Assembly: GCF_028473745.1 (NCBI RefSeq)
Contig: NZ_CP101137.1
Coordinates: forward strand, 62,001 to 126,000
Origin: Streptomyces sp. M92
Lineage (GTDB): Bacteria > Actinomycetota > Actinomycetes > Streptomycetales > Streptomycetaceae
DNA length: 64,000 bases
Direction of reading: 5' to 3'
The notes below the pieces were generated by a model. The model saw nothing but the letters and a program-made list of their open reading frames with translations. It was not told the origin of the DNA and did not search any database. Shown here piece after piece: positions 1 through 10,336 of this stretch (position 1 is its first letter; each line of letters begins with the position of its first letter). The position numbers were made by a program, and so were the translations under genes.

Positions 1-2523
<2,523 letters not shown>

Positions 2524-2529
2524 TCCCTC

Positions 2530-2619
2530 TGGAAAACCCCGCGAGTGCGGGGAGCGCACCGAGTACGTCTTGGACCCGGAGAAACGGGACGGACCACCCC
2601 CGCATCGGCGGGGAGCAGG
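2530..2619. CRISPR. two degenerate type I-E-like CRISPR repeats around one about 32-nt spacer
   Basis: Repeat 1 (about 2530-2558) carries CCCCGCGAGTGCGGGGAGC and repeat 2 (about 2591-2619) carries CCCCGCATCGGCGGGGAGC. Both are the CCCCGC-N4-GCGGGG palindrome typical of type I-E repeats, each preceded by GGA. The shared GGGGAGC blocks (2549-2555, 2610-2616) are exactly 61 bases apart, the 29+32 period of type I-E arrays. The left flanks align only with a 1-base indel and the loop tetranucleotides differ, so these are not identical repeats. No third repeat exists 61 bases up- or downstream and no cas gene lies in the window. They sit 7 bases after the cobN stop, so they could instead be two terminator hairpins. 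Confidence 0.5.
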
Positions 2620-2692
2620 CATTCACTGTCGCTGATCGACATGTGAATCGCGCGCATTTCTCGACTGAACCACCCGAAGGAGTGATCACCGC

Positions 2693-4699
2693 GTGAGCAT
2701 GCCTTTTCCGTTCACTGCAGTCGTCGGACAGGACGACTTGCGTCTGGCACTACTCCTCAACGCGGTGAGCCCAGCCGTCGGTGGCGTCCTTGTGCGTGGT
2801 GAGAAGGGCACCGCGAAAAGCACCGCCGTACGCGCGCTGTCCGCGCTGCTGCCGCCGGTGGACGTCGTCTCCGGGTGCCGTTTCTCCTGCGACCCCGACT
2901 CCCCCGACCCGGGCTGCCCGGACGGTCCGCACGAGCCGGGTGCCTTCGCCTCGCGGCCGGCGCGGATGGTCGAGCTGCCCGTCGGCGCCTCCGAGGACCG
3001 GCTGGTGGGCGCCCTCGACATCGAGCGGGCGCTCGCGGAGGGCGTGAAGGCGTTCGAGCCGGGCCTCCTCGCTGACGCGCACCGCGGGATCCTCTACGTC
3101 GACGAAGTCAACTTGCTGCACGACCACCTCGTCGACTTGTTGCTGGACGCCGCCGCCATGGGCGCCTCCTATGTCGAGCGTGAGGGTGTGTCGGTGCGGC
3201 ACGCCTCGAAGTTCCTGCTCGTCGGGACGATGAACCCTGAAGAGGGGGAGTTGAGGCCCCAATTGTTGGACCGGTTCGGTCTCACCGTCGAGGTCGCCGC
3301 CTCGCGCGAGCCCGACCAGCGCGTGGAGGTCGTACGGCGTCGGCTGGCCTACGACGACGACCCGGCCGGGTTCGCCGCGCGCTGGGCGGACGAGGAGGCC
3401 GCCGTACGGGCGCGGATCGTGGCGGCGCGGGCGCTGCTGCCGTCGGTGCGGCTGGGCGACGGGGCGCTGCGGCAGATCGCGGCGACCTGTGCCGCCTTCG
3501 AGGTGGACGGCATGCGCGCCGACATCGTCATGGCGCGGACCGCGACCGCGCTGGCGGCGTGGGCCGGGCGGACCGACGTACTGGCGGAGGACGTGCGGCA
3601 GGCCGCGCTGCTGGCACTGCCGCACCGGCGGCGGCGGAATCCGTTCGACGCGCCGGGGCTGGACGAGGACAAACTGGACGAGACGCTGGAGGAGTTCGGC
3701 GGGCAGGACGGGGACGGCGGTGGGGACGACGATCCCGACCCGGGTCCCGACGGCCCCGGTGGGCAGCCGGAGCCCGATGACGCGCCGCAGGGCGACGGTG
3801 ACGCCGCCGCGCGGCCCGAGGCCGGGGAGGGCGGGGAGCCGCAGCCTGCCGGTGGTGCGGGTGAGCAGTCGCCCGCGCGTGCCGCCGAGCCGTTCCGGAC
3901 CAAGGTGCTGAGCGTGCCGGGGCTCGGTGAGGGTGCCGCCGGGCGGCGTTCGCGGGCGCGGACCGAGCACGGGCGGACCACCGGGGCCCGGCGGCCGCAG
4001 GGTGCCCTGACCAAGCTGCATCTGGCCGCCACCGTGCAGGCCGCCGCCCCGCACCAGCGGGCGCGGGGACGGTCGGGGCCCGGCCTGGTGGTGCGGCGGG
4101 ACGACCTGCGGCAGGCGAGCCGGGAGGGGCGCGAGGGCAATCTCGTGCTCTTCGTCGTCGATGCCTCCGGCTCGATGGCCGCGCGGCAGCGGATGAGCGC
4201 CGTGAAGGGTGCCGTGCTGTCGCTGCTGCTGGACGCCTACCAGCGGCGGGACAAGGTGGGACTGGTGACCTTCCGGGGTTCGGCGGCCGACGTCGCGCTG
4301 CCGCCGACCTCGTCGGTGGACGCGGCGGCGGTGCGGCTGGAGTCGCTGCCGACCGGGGGGCGTACGCCGCTCGCCGCCGGGCTGCTCAAGGCGCACGAGG
4401 TGCTGCGGGTCGAGCGGCTGCGGGACCCGGCGCGGCGGGCGCTGGTCGTGGTGGTGACGGACGGGCGGGCCACGGGTGGTCCCGAGCCCGTCGCGCTGGC
4501 GGGGCGGGCGGCGCGGCTGTTCGCGGCCGAGGGCACCGCGTCCGTGGTCGTGGACTGCGAGTCGGGGCCGGTGCGGCTGGGGCTGGCCGGGCGGCTCGCG
4601 GGTGAGCTGGGCGGTACGGCGGTGACGCTGGACGAGCTGCGGGCGGACTCGATCGCCGGCTTGGTGAGGGACGTGCAGGGGACGAGGAGGGCCGCGTAG
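2693..4699 (+). CDS. ChlI/ChlD-type AAA+ and VWA subunit of cobaltochelatase
   Basis: This 668-residue protein fuses a MoxR/ChlI-like AAA+ ATPase to a ChlD-like von Willebrand A domain. It has Walker [10 protein letters not shown] at 36-44, Walker B ILYVDEVN near 134, an acidic Gly/Pro/Asp linker at about 335-385, and the MIDAS motif DASGS at 490-494. It is expected to act as the energy-coupling motor for CobN, replacing the CobS/CobT pair of proteobacteria. The GTG start is supported by AAGGAG at 2677-2682, 10 bases upstream; an ATG two codons in is a weaker alternative. It ends by overlapping the cobO start by one base (TAGTG). A magnesium chelatase role is unlikely because no bacteriochlorophyll genes are nearby. 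Confidence 0.88.
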   Translation: MSMPFPFTAVVGQDDLRLALLLNAVSPAVGGVLVRGEKGTAKSTAVRALSALLPPVDVVSGCRFSCDPDSPDPGCPDGPHEPGAFASRPARMVELPVGASEDRLVGALDIERALAEGVKAFEPGLLADAHRGILYVDEVNLLHDHLVDLLLDAAAMGASYVEREGVSVRHASKFLLVGTMNPEEGELRPQLLDRFGLTVEVAASREPDQRVEVVRRRLAYDDDPAGFAARWADEEAAVRARIVAARALLPSVRLGDGALRQIAATCAAFEVDGMRADIVMARTATALAAWAGRTDVLAEDVRQAALLALPHRRRRNPFDAPGLDEDKLDETLEEFGGQDGDGGGDDDPDPGPDGPGGQPEPDDAPQGDGDAAARPEAGEGGEPQPAGGAGEQSPARAAEPFRTKVLSVPGLGEGAAGRRSRARTEHGRTTGARRPQGALTKLHLAATVQAAAPHQRARGRSGPGLVVRRDDLRQASREGREGNLVLFVVDASGSMAARQRMSAVKGAVLSLLLDAYQRRDKVGLVTFRGSAADVALPPTSSVDAAAVRLESLPTGGRTPLAAGLLKAHEVLRVERLRDPARRALVVVVTDGRATGGPEPVALAGRAARLFAAEGTASVVVDCESGPVRLGLAGRLAGELGGTAVTLDELRADSIAGLVRDVQGTRRAA

Positions 4700-5298
4700 T
4701 GCCGAAGGGGCAGCCGAGTGTCGTGCCGGACGACGGCCTGACGACCCGTCAGCGGCGTAATCGTCCGTTGGTCGTCGTGCACACGGGCATCGGGAAGGGC
4801 AAGTCCACCGCCGCCTTCGGGCTGGCGCTGCGCGCCTGGAACCAGGGGTGGCCGATCGGGGTGTTCCAGTTCGTCAAGTCGGCGAAGTGGAAGGTCGGCG
4901 AGGAGAACGCACTGCGGGTGCTCGGCGCCAGCGGTGAGGGCGGGTCCGTCGACTGGCACAAGATGGGCGAGGGCTGGTCCTGGGTCCAGCGGGACGCCCA
5001 GATGGACAACGAGGAGAAGGCCCGGGAGGGCTGGGAGCAGGTCAAACGGGACCTGGCCGCCGAGACGTACCGGCTGTACGTGCTGGACGAGTTCGCCTAC
5101 CCGATGCACTGGGGCTGGGTCGACACCGACGAGGTGGTGTCGGTGCTGCGGGAGCGGCCCGGGACCCAGCACGTCGTGATCACCGGGCGGAACGCGCCGG
5201 AGAAGCTGGTGGAGTTCGCCGATCTCGTCACCGACATGTCCAAGGTCAAGCACCCGATGGACGCGGGGCAGAAGGGGCAGAGGGGCATCGAGTGGTGA
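4699..5298 (+). CDS. cobO: corrinoid adenosyltransferase CobO/BtuR type
   Basis: A 199-residue protein of the CobA/CobO/BtuR family, which transfers the 5'-deoxyadenosyl group of ATP to the cobalt of cob(I)yrinic acid a,c-diamide. The P-loop TGIGKGKST lies at residues 29-37, followed by the family stretch FGLALRAWNQGW and, near the C-terminus, YVLDEFAYPMHWGWVD and VVITGRNAP. The length is normal for the family. The GTG start shares its G with the TAG stop of the upstream chelatase gene, so translation is probably coupled. Its stop overlaps the start of cobB. Confidence 0.93.
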   Translation: MPKGQPSVVPDDGLTTRQRRNRPLVVVHTGIGKGKSTAAFGLALRAWNQGWPIGVFQFVKSAKWKVGEENALRVLGASGEGGSVDWHKMGEGWSWVQRDAQMDNEEKAREGWEQVKRDLAAETYRLYVLDEFAYPMHWGWVDTDEVVSVLRERPGTQHVVITGRNAPEKLVEFADLVTDMSKVKHPMDAGQKGQRGIEW

Positions 5299-6707
5299 CC
5301 TCGTCCGCGTCCTCGTCGGTGCCCCGGCTGGTCGTCGCCGCGCCCTCCTCGGGGAGCGGCAAGACCACCGTCGCCACGGGGCTGATGGCCGCGCTCGCCG
5401 GGCGCGGGCTCGCCGTGTCGCCGCACAAGGTCGGGCCCGACTACATCGATCCCGGGTACCACGCGCTCGCCACCGGGCGGGTGGGGCGGAACCTGGACGC
5501 CTACCTGTGCGGGCCCGAGCTGATCGGGCCGTTGTTCCTGCACGGGGCGCGCGGGTGTGACATCGCCGTGGTCGAGGGCGTGATGGGGCTGTACGACGGG
5601 GCCGCCGGGGAGGGCGAGCTCGCGTCCACCGCGCAGGTCGCCAAGGTGTTGCGGGCGCCCGTCGTGCTCGTCGTGGACGCGTCGTCGCAGTCGCGGTCGG
5701 TGGCGGCGCTGGTGCACGGGTTCGTGTCCTTCGATCCGGAGGTGCGGATCGGGGGCGTGATCCTCAACAAGGTCGGGTCGGACCGGCACGAGGCGCTGCT
5801 GCGGGAGGCGGTGGACTCCGTCGGGGTGCCGGTGCTGGGGGTGTTGCGGCGGGCCGCGCAGGCGGAGACGCCGGCTCGGCATCTGGGGTTGGTGCCGGTG
5901 GCCGAACGGGGTTCGCAGGCGGTGGAGGCCGTTGCCGCGATGGCGGCGCAGGTGGCCGACGGGTGTGATCTGGAGGCGTTGGTCGGGCTGGCGCGGGGGG
6001 CCGGTGCGTTGTCCTGTGCGGCGTGGGATGCGGGTGACGCCTTGGTTTCCCCGCCCCCGCCGCCCCTTCCCGTCCCGTCCCTGGGGGCTGCGCCCCCAGA
6101 CGGGCTGAAGTGCATTGCCGTTGCCGGTGGGGCCGCGTTCACGTTCTCCTACGCCGAGCACTCCGAGCTGCTCACCGCCGCCGGGGCCGAGGTCGTCACG
6201 TTCGATCCGTTGCGGGACGAGGAGCTGCCCGAGGGGACCGCCGGGCTCGTCGTCGGGGGCGGGTTCCCCGAGGTGTACGCCTCCGAGCTGTCCGCCAACG
6301 AGCCGCTGCGCAAGGCCGTCGCCGAGCTGGTGCTGGGCGGTGCTCCCGTCGCCGCCGAGTGCGCGGGGCTGCTGTACCTGTGCCGGGAGCTGGACGGGCT
6401 GCCTATGTGCGGGGTGCTGGACGCCTCGGCCCGGATGTCGGAGCGGCTGACGCTGGGATACCGGGACGCCGTGGCCGTGTCCGACAGTGCGCTGGCCGTC
6501 GCGGGGACGCGGATGCGGGGGCACGAGTTCCACCGGACCGTGGTGGAGCCGGGGGCCGGGGCCACGCCGGCATGGGGGATGCGGGCGCCCGAGCGGCGCG
6601 TCGAGGGATTCGTGGAGCGCGGTGTGCACGCGAGCTATCTGCACACGCACTGGGCGTCCGAGCCCGGTGTCGCCCGTCGGTTCGTGGAGAGGTGCCGAAC
6701 GTCATGA
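5295..6707 (+). CDS. cobB: cobyrinate/hydrogenobyrinate a,c-diamide synthase CobB/CbiA with an inserted linker
   Basis: A 470-residue glutamine-dependent amidotransferase that makes the a,c-diamide. The N-terminal dethiobiotin-synthetase-like ATPase has the P-loop SSGSGKTT at about 18-25 and YIDPGYH; the C-terminal class I glutaminase domain has its nucleophile in AECAGLLYLC (Cys356). The GTG at 5295 overlaps the cobO stop as GTGA; the GTG one codon earlier is possible. Residues about 250-272 (SPPPPPLPVPSLGAAPPDG) are encoded by a copy of a dispersed hairpin repeat (6044-6109) and form the linker between the two domains, so this linker probably arose by repeat insertion while the frame was kept. 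The end overlaps cobI as ATGA. Confidence 0.93.
   Translation: MTSSASSSVPRLVVAAPSSGSGKTTVATGLMAALAGRGLAVSPHKVGPDYIDPGYHALATGRVGRNLDAYLCGPELIGPLFLHGARGCDIAVVEGVMGLYDGAAGEGELASTAQVAKVLRAPVVLVVDASSQSRSVAALVHGFVSFDPEVRIGGVILNKVGSDRHEALLREAVDSVGVPVLGVLRRAAQAETPARHLGLVPVAERGSQAVEAVAAMAAQVADGCDLEALVGLARGAGALSCAAWDAGDALVSPPPPPLPVPSLGAAPPDGLKCIAVAGGAAFTFSYAEHSELLTAAGAEVVTFDPLRDEELPEGTAGLVVGGGFPEVYASELSANEPLRKAVAELVLGGAPVAAECAGLLYLCRELDGLPMCGVLDASARMSERLTLGYRDAVAVSDSALAVAGTRMRGHEFHRTVVEPGAGATPAWGMRAPERRVEGFVERGVHASYLHTHWASEPGVARRFVERCRTS
6044..6109. repeat. dispersed GC-rich hairpin repeat inside cobB (family A)
   Basis: The segment holds CGCCCCCGCCGCCCCTTCCC and then the hairpin GGGGGC-TGC-GCCCCC. 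A closely matching copy occurs in the opposite orientation at 61232-61346, downstream of a dehydrogenase gene. Here the element is in frame within cobB and supplies a Pro-rich linker. Its end joins CCAGA directly to CGGGCTG, as if the middle of the longer intergenic copy had been deleted. Confidence 0.8.
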
Positions 6708-7435
6708 GCAGCCGTCTGGTGGGGGTCGGGGTCGGCCCGGGTGACCCCGAGCTGGTGACCGTCAAGGGGGTCAACGCGCTGCGGGCCGCCGATGTCGTCG
6801 TCGTGCCCGTCATGGACACGGGTGAGCGGGGGCGCGCCGAGGCGACCGTGCTGCACTACGTGGGCGCCGAGAAGGTCGTACGGGTCGTGTTCGCGCTCAA
6901 CGAGCGCACCGACCGGGCGCGGCGCGAGGCGGCCTGGGACGCGGCCGGGGAGCGGGTCGCCGGGCTGCTGCGGGAGTACGGGCGCGTCGCCTTCGCCACC
7001 ATCGGCGACCCCAACGTGTACTCGACCTTCACCTACCTCGCGCAGACCGTCGGCGAGCTGGTGCCGGGCACCGTCGTGGAGACCGTGCCGGGGATCACCG
7101 CGATGCAGGACCTCGCGGCGCGGTCGGGGGCCGTGCTGACCGAGGGCACCGAGCCGCTGACGCTGGTGCCGGTGACGGCGGGCGCGGCCGTGCTCAAGGA
7201 CGCGTTGAACGGGCCCGGGACCGTCGTCGCCTACAAGTTCGGCCGGCAGGCCGCCGAGGTGGCCGAGGCGCTGCGGGAGACCGGGCGGCTGGACGACGCC
7301 GTGTGGGGGTCGGCGCTGGGACTGCCCGAGGAGTCGGTACGGGCGGCCGCCGAGCTGGACGGCGGGCCGCTGCCCTACCTCTCGACGCTCATCGCGCCCG
7401 CCCGGCGCGAGGGCGGGCGGGGCGGGAAGTTGTGA
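6704..7435 (+). CDS. cobI: precorrin-2 C20-methyltransferase
   Basis: A 243-residue SAM-dependent corrin-ring methyltransferase of the uroporphyrinogen/precorrin methylase fold. It opens with the family glycine-rich loop VGVGVGPGDPELVTVKG, typical of CobI/CbiL, and contains ATIGDPNVYSTFTY and VPGITAMQDLAA, both expected of the C20 enzyme. It methylates precorrin-2 (or cobalt-precorrin-2) at C20. The ATG overlaps the cobB stop in the arrangement ATGA. It is the last gene of the first cobalamin transcription unit: the next gene is on the opposite strand and ends 12 bases away. Confidence 0.93.
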   Translation: MSSRLVGVGVGPGDPELVTVKGVNALRAADVVVVPVMDTGERGRAEATVLHYVGAEKVVRVVFALNERTDRARREAAWDAAGERVAGLLREYGRVAFATIGDPNVYSTFTYLAQTVGELVPGTVVETVPGITAMQDLAARSGAVLTEGTEPLTLVPVTAGAAVLKDALNGPGTVVAYKFGRQAAEVAEALRETGRLDDAVWGSALGLPEESVRAAAELDGGPLPYLSTLIAPARREGGRGGKL

Positions 7436-7446
7436 ACCGGGGCCGG

Positions 7447-8175
7447 TCACTCCGCCACGCCGACCACCAGCCAGATGAACGCCGCGCCCGCGACCGTGCA
7501 CAGCAGCGTCGAGCGGGCCGGGTGCTCGTGGTGGGCCTCGGGGAGGATCTCGGCGGCGGCGAGGTAGAGCAGCGCACCGCCGAAGAGGCCGAGGTAGGCG
7601 CCGAGTACGCCTTCGGGGATCTCGAACAGGAGCGTGGACGCGGCACCGGCCACGGGGGCCACCGCGTCGGCGAACAGCATCGCGACGGCGCGGCGGCGGG
7701 CGTTCCCGTACAGGCTGGTGAGCGTGTAGGTGTTGAAGCCGTCCGCGAAGTCGTGGGCGATCACGGCCATCGCGACCGCCGCTCCCATGCCGCCGCCGAC
7801 CTGGAAGGCCGCGCCGATCGCCACGCCGTCCATCGCGCTGTGCCCGACCATCGCGGCCGCGGCCGTCAGGCCCACCTCGGGCGAGCGGTGTCCGTGCTCC
7901 TCGGCGCCGTGCGCGGCGCGGCGGGCGGCCAGCAGGCGTTCCACCAGGTGCGCCAGCAGGAAGCCGGCGACGAAGAGCAGCAGCGCCTCGGGCACGCCGA
8001 ACACCTCGTCGCCGGCCGCCTCCAGGGCTTCCGGCAGCAGGTCGAGGCCGACCACGCCCAGCATCAGGCCGCCGGCCAGACCGAGGACCAGGTGGCGCCG
8101 GTCGGTCACCCGCTGTGCCGTCCAGCCGCCGGCCAGCGTCATCAGGAACGCGCCGAGCGCGACGAAGACCGCCAT
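7447..8175 (-). CDS. ZIP-family metal transporter
   Basis: A 242-residue membrane protein with seven to eight hydrophobic segments and the two diagnostic ZIP helices: HSAMDGVAIGAAF and HDFADGFNTYTL, whose His, Asp/Asn and Glu side chains form the metal site. A His-rich cytoplasmic loop (AAHGAEEHGHR) lies before them. ZIP proteins move divalent metals such as zinc, iron or cobalt into the cytoplasm. It lies on the minus strand inside the cobalamin cluster, convergent with cobI and divergent from cobM, which invites a cobalt-uptake role; zinc remains equally possible from sequence alone. The ATG is preceded by AAGGG close to the start. Confidence 0.85.
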   Translation of the reverse strand: MAVFVALGAFLMTLAGGWTAQRVTDRRHLVLGLAGGLMLGVVGLDLLPEALEAAGDEVFGVPEALLLFVAGFLLAHLVERLLAARRAAHGAEEHGHRSPEVGLTAAAAMVGHSAMDGVAIGAAFQVGGGMGAAVAMAVIAHDFADGFNTYTLTSLYGNARRRAVAMLFADAVAPVAGAASTLLFEIPEGVLGAYLGLFGGALLYLAAAEILPEAHHEHPARSTLLCTVAGAAFIWLVVGVAE

Positions 8176-8261
8176 GGGCCCTTGCTATCCGATCGGAGCG
8201 CGAATCCGTGCGCACGACAGCAGCAACGGCAGTAAGTATGCGTAGGAAAGGACCCCGTCCC
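8176..8261. promoter_or_regulatory. divergent control region between the ZIP gene and cobM
   Basis: These 86 bases must carry the promoters of both genes. A perfect palindrome TCCGATCGGA is at 8188-8197, close to the ZIP start, and a possible -10 for cobM lies in AGTAAGTATG (8231-8240). The cobM ribosome site GGAAAGGA is at 8245-8252. I see no cobalamin riboswitch core in it. Confidence 0.4.
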
Positions 8262-9098
8262 ATGGATTTCGTGGCCCGTGATGCCGCCGCCCGTACCGGC
8301 AAGGTGACCTTCGTCGGTGCCGGTCCCGGCGCCGCCGACCTGCTGACGTTCCGTGCGGCGCGCGCCATCGCCGAGGCCGACGTCGTGATCTGGGCGGCGA
8401 GCCTGGTGCAGGCGGAGGTGCTCCAGCACGCGCGGGAGGACGCGGAGGTTCTGGACTCGGCGACGATGTCGCTGGAGGACGTCGTGGCCGTCTACCGGCG
8501 GGCGTTGGCCCAGGGGCTGCGGGTGGCCCGTATCCACTCCGGCGACCCGGCGCTGTGGGGCGGTACGCAGGAGCAGCTGGACCGGTGCGCGGAGATCGGC
8601 ATCGCGACCGAGGTCGTGCCCGGCGTCTCCGCCTTCTCCGCCGTGGCCGCGCTGGCGCAGCGTGAGCTGACGATCCCGGAGGTGGCGCAGTCCGTCGTCC
8701 TCACCCGGCTCGGCGGCGGCAAGACGCCGATGCCGCCCGGGGAGGAGGTCCGCGAGTTCGCGAAGCACGGGACGACCATGGCGGTGTTCCTGTCGGCGGC
8801 GCGCAGCGGGCAGCTGGTGCGGGAGCTGCTGGAGGGCGGGTACCCGACGGACACGCCGGTCGTCGTCGCTTACCAGGCCACCTGGCCGGAGGAGCTGGTC
8901 GTGCGGTGCACGGTCGGCACCCTGGAGGAGACGGTCAAGGAGCACAAGCTCTGGAAGCACACCCTGTTCCTGGTCGGTCCGGCCCTCGACGCGCACGGCA
9001 CGCGCTCGCACCTGTACCACCCGGGGCACTTCCACGGTTACCGGAAGGCCGATCCAGAGGCGCGGCGTGAGCTGCGTGCGCGGGGTGCGAGCACGTGA
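8262..9098 (+). CDS. cobM: precorrin-4 C11-methyltransferase
   Basis: A 278-residue corrin methyltransferase. After a short leader it has VTFVGAGPGAADLLTFRAARAI, then SGDPALWGG and VVPGVSAFSAVAALAQRELT, the last being characteristic of CobM/CbiF, which methylates C11. The ATG at 8262 is chosen because GGAAAGGA (8245-8252) sits 9 bases upstream; the open frame extends upstream to 8115 but that part lies over the divergent control region and the ZIP gene. It begins a second cobalamin transcription unit and overlaps cobL as GTGA. Confidence 0.93.
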   Translation: MDFVARDAAARTGKVTFVGAGPGAADLLTFRAARAIAEADVVIWAASLVQAEVLQHAREDAEVLDSATMSLEDVVAVYRRALAQGLRVARIHSGDPALWGGTQEQLDRCAEIGIATEVVPGVSAFSAVAALAQRELTIPEVAQSVVLTRLGGGKTPMPPGEEVREFAKHGTTMAVFLSAARSGQLVRELLEGGYPTDTPVVVAYQATWPEELVVRCTVGTLEETVKEHKLWKHTLFLVGPALDAHGTRSHLYHPGHFHGYRKADPEARRELRARGAST

Positions 9099-10336
9099 TC
9101 ACCGTGGTGGGCATGGGCGCCGGTGCGCCCCCGGGCGCGGACGTCGCCGCCGGGGCGGAGCTGGTCGTCGGCGGGCGGCGGCACCTGGACGCCGTACGGC
9201 TGCCCGAGGGGGCCGAGCGGGTCGTCCTCGGGGCGCTGGCGCCCGCCCTGGACACGGTCGCGGAGTACGTCGCGAAGGAACGGCCGGTGGTCGTGCTGGC
9301 CTCCGGCGACCCGGGGTTCTTCGGGATCGTGCGGGTGCTGGCCGAGCGGTTCGGGGCTCAGCGGCTGGACGTGCGACCCGGGGTGTCCTCCGTGGCCGCC
9401 GCCTTCGCGCGCGCCGGGCTGCCGTGGGACGACGCCGTGGTGGCCAGCGCGCACGGGCGGGACCTGCGGACGGCGGTGAACCTGTGCCGGGCGCACCCGA
9501 AGGTCGCCGTGCTGACCGGGCCGGGGGCCGGTCCGGCGGAGCTGGGCGCCGCGCTGCGGGGGGACGCCCGGGTCCTGGTCGTCGCGTCCTCGCTGGGCTC
9601 CGGCGAGGAGCGGGTGGAGCGGGTGACGCCCGCCGAGGCCGCCGGGCGGGACTGGGGGTCGGCGGTGAGCGTGGTGCTGTGCCTGGACGAGGCGCGGGCG
9701 CTGGGGCCGGTGCGCTCGGTCGCCGGGCCGCGGACGGGCCCCGGTGGCTGGGCCCTGGACGAGACGGAGTTCGCCCACCGCGACTCGATGATCACCAAGT
9801 TCGAGGTGCGGGCGCTGGCGCTGGCCCGGCTCGGGCCCCGGCCCGGGGACCTGGTGTGGGACGTCGGGGCCGGCTCGGGGTCCGTGGCCGTGGAGTGCGC
9901 GCGGCTCGGCGCCGCCGTCACCGCCGTGGAGAAGACGCCGGACGGCGTGGAGCGGGTCCGCGCCAACGCCGCCGCGCACGGTCTGGACGTGCGGGTGGTG
10001 CACGGGGCGGCTCCCGCGGTGCTGTCCGGCCTGGATGCTCCGGACGATCCGGACGCCGTGTTCGTCGGGGGCGGCGGGCGCGAACTGCCGTCGATCGTCG
10101 CCGCCTGCGCGCGGCGCGCCCGGCGCGCCGTGGTCGTCGCGATGGCCGCGCTGGACCGGGTGCCGGCGGCCCGCGAGGCGCTGCTCGACGCCGGGCTGGA
10201 GTGTGACGGGGTGCTGCTGCAGTCGTCCCGGCTGGCACCGCTGCCGGGTGACGTGACCCGGCTCGCGGCCACCAATCCCGTGTTCCTGCTGTGGGGCGTC
10301 AGGCCGCACAGCCGTACCGAAGGAGTTGCCCCTTGA
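9095..10336 (+). CDS. cobL: precorrin-6Y C5,15-methyltransferase (decarboxylating)
   Basis: A 413-residue fusion of a CbiE-like N-terminal methylase (VVGMGAGAPPGADV at the start, LASGDPGFFGI, VRPGVSSVAAAFAR) and a CbiT-like C-terminal Rossmann methyltransferase with the SAM motif DVGAGSGSVAVE near residue 257. Together they methylate C5 and C15 and remove the C12 acetate carboxyl group. The GTG start overlaps the cobM stop (GTGA), and the TGA stop overlaps the TTG start of the next gene. The length is normal for the fused CobL form. Confidence 0.93.
   Translation: MITVVGMGAGAPPGADVAAGAELVVGGRRHLDAVRLPEGAERVVLGALAPALDTVAEYVAKERPVVVLASGDPGFFGIVRVLAERFGAQRLDVRPGVSSVAAAFARAGLPWDDAVVASAHGRDLRTAVNLCRAHPKVAVLTGPGAGPAELGAALRGDARVLVVASSLGSGEERVERVTPAEAAGRDWGSAVSVVLCLDEARALGPVRSVAGPRTGPGGWALDETEFAHRDSMITKFEVRALALARLGPRPGDLVWDVGAGSGSVAVECARLGAAVTAVEKTPDGVERVRANAAAHGLDVRVVHGAAPAVLSGLDAPDDPDAVFVGGGGRELPSIVAACARRARRAVVVAMAALDRVPAAREALLDAGLECDGVLLQSSRLAPLPGDVTRLAATNPVFLLWGVRPHSRTEGVAP

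Noticed and set aside
2641..2692. A third CRISPR repeat near 2652
   Set aside because: No CCCCGC-N4-GCGGGG palindrome occurs one period downstream or upstream, so only two units are reported.
5292..6707. Frameshift or pseudogene in cobB because of the odd proline-rich stretch
   Set aside because: The frame is intact on both sides and both catalytic domains are complete; the stretch is explained by an in-frame repeat.
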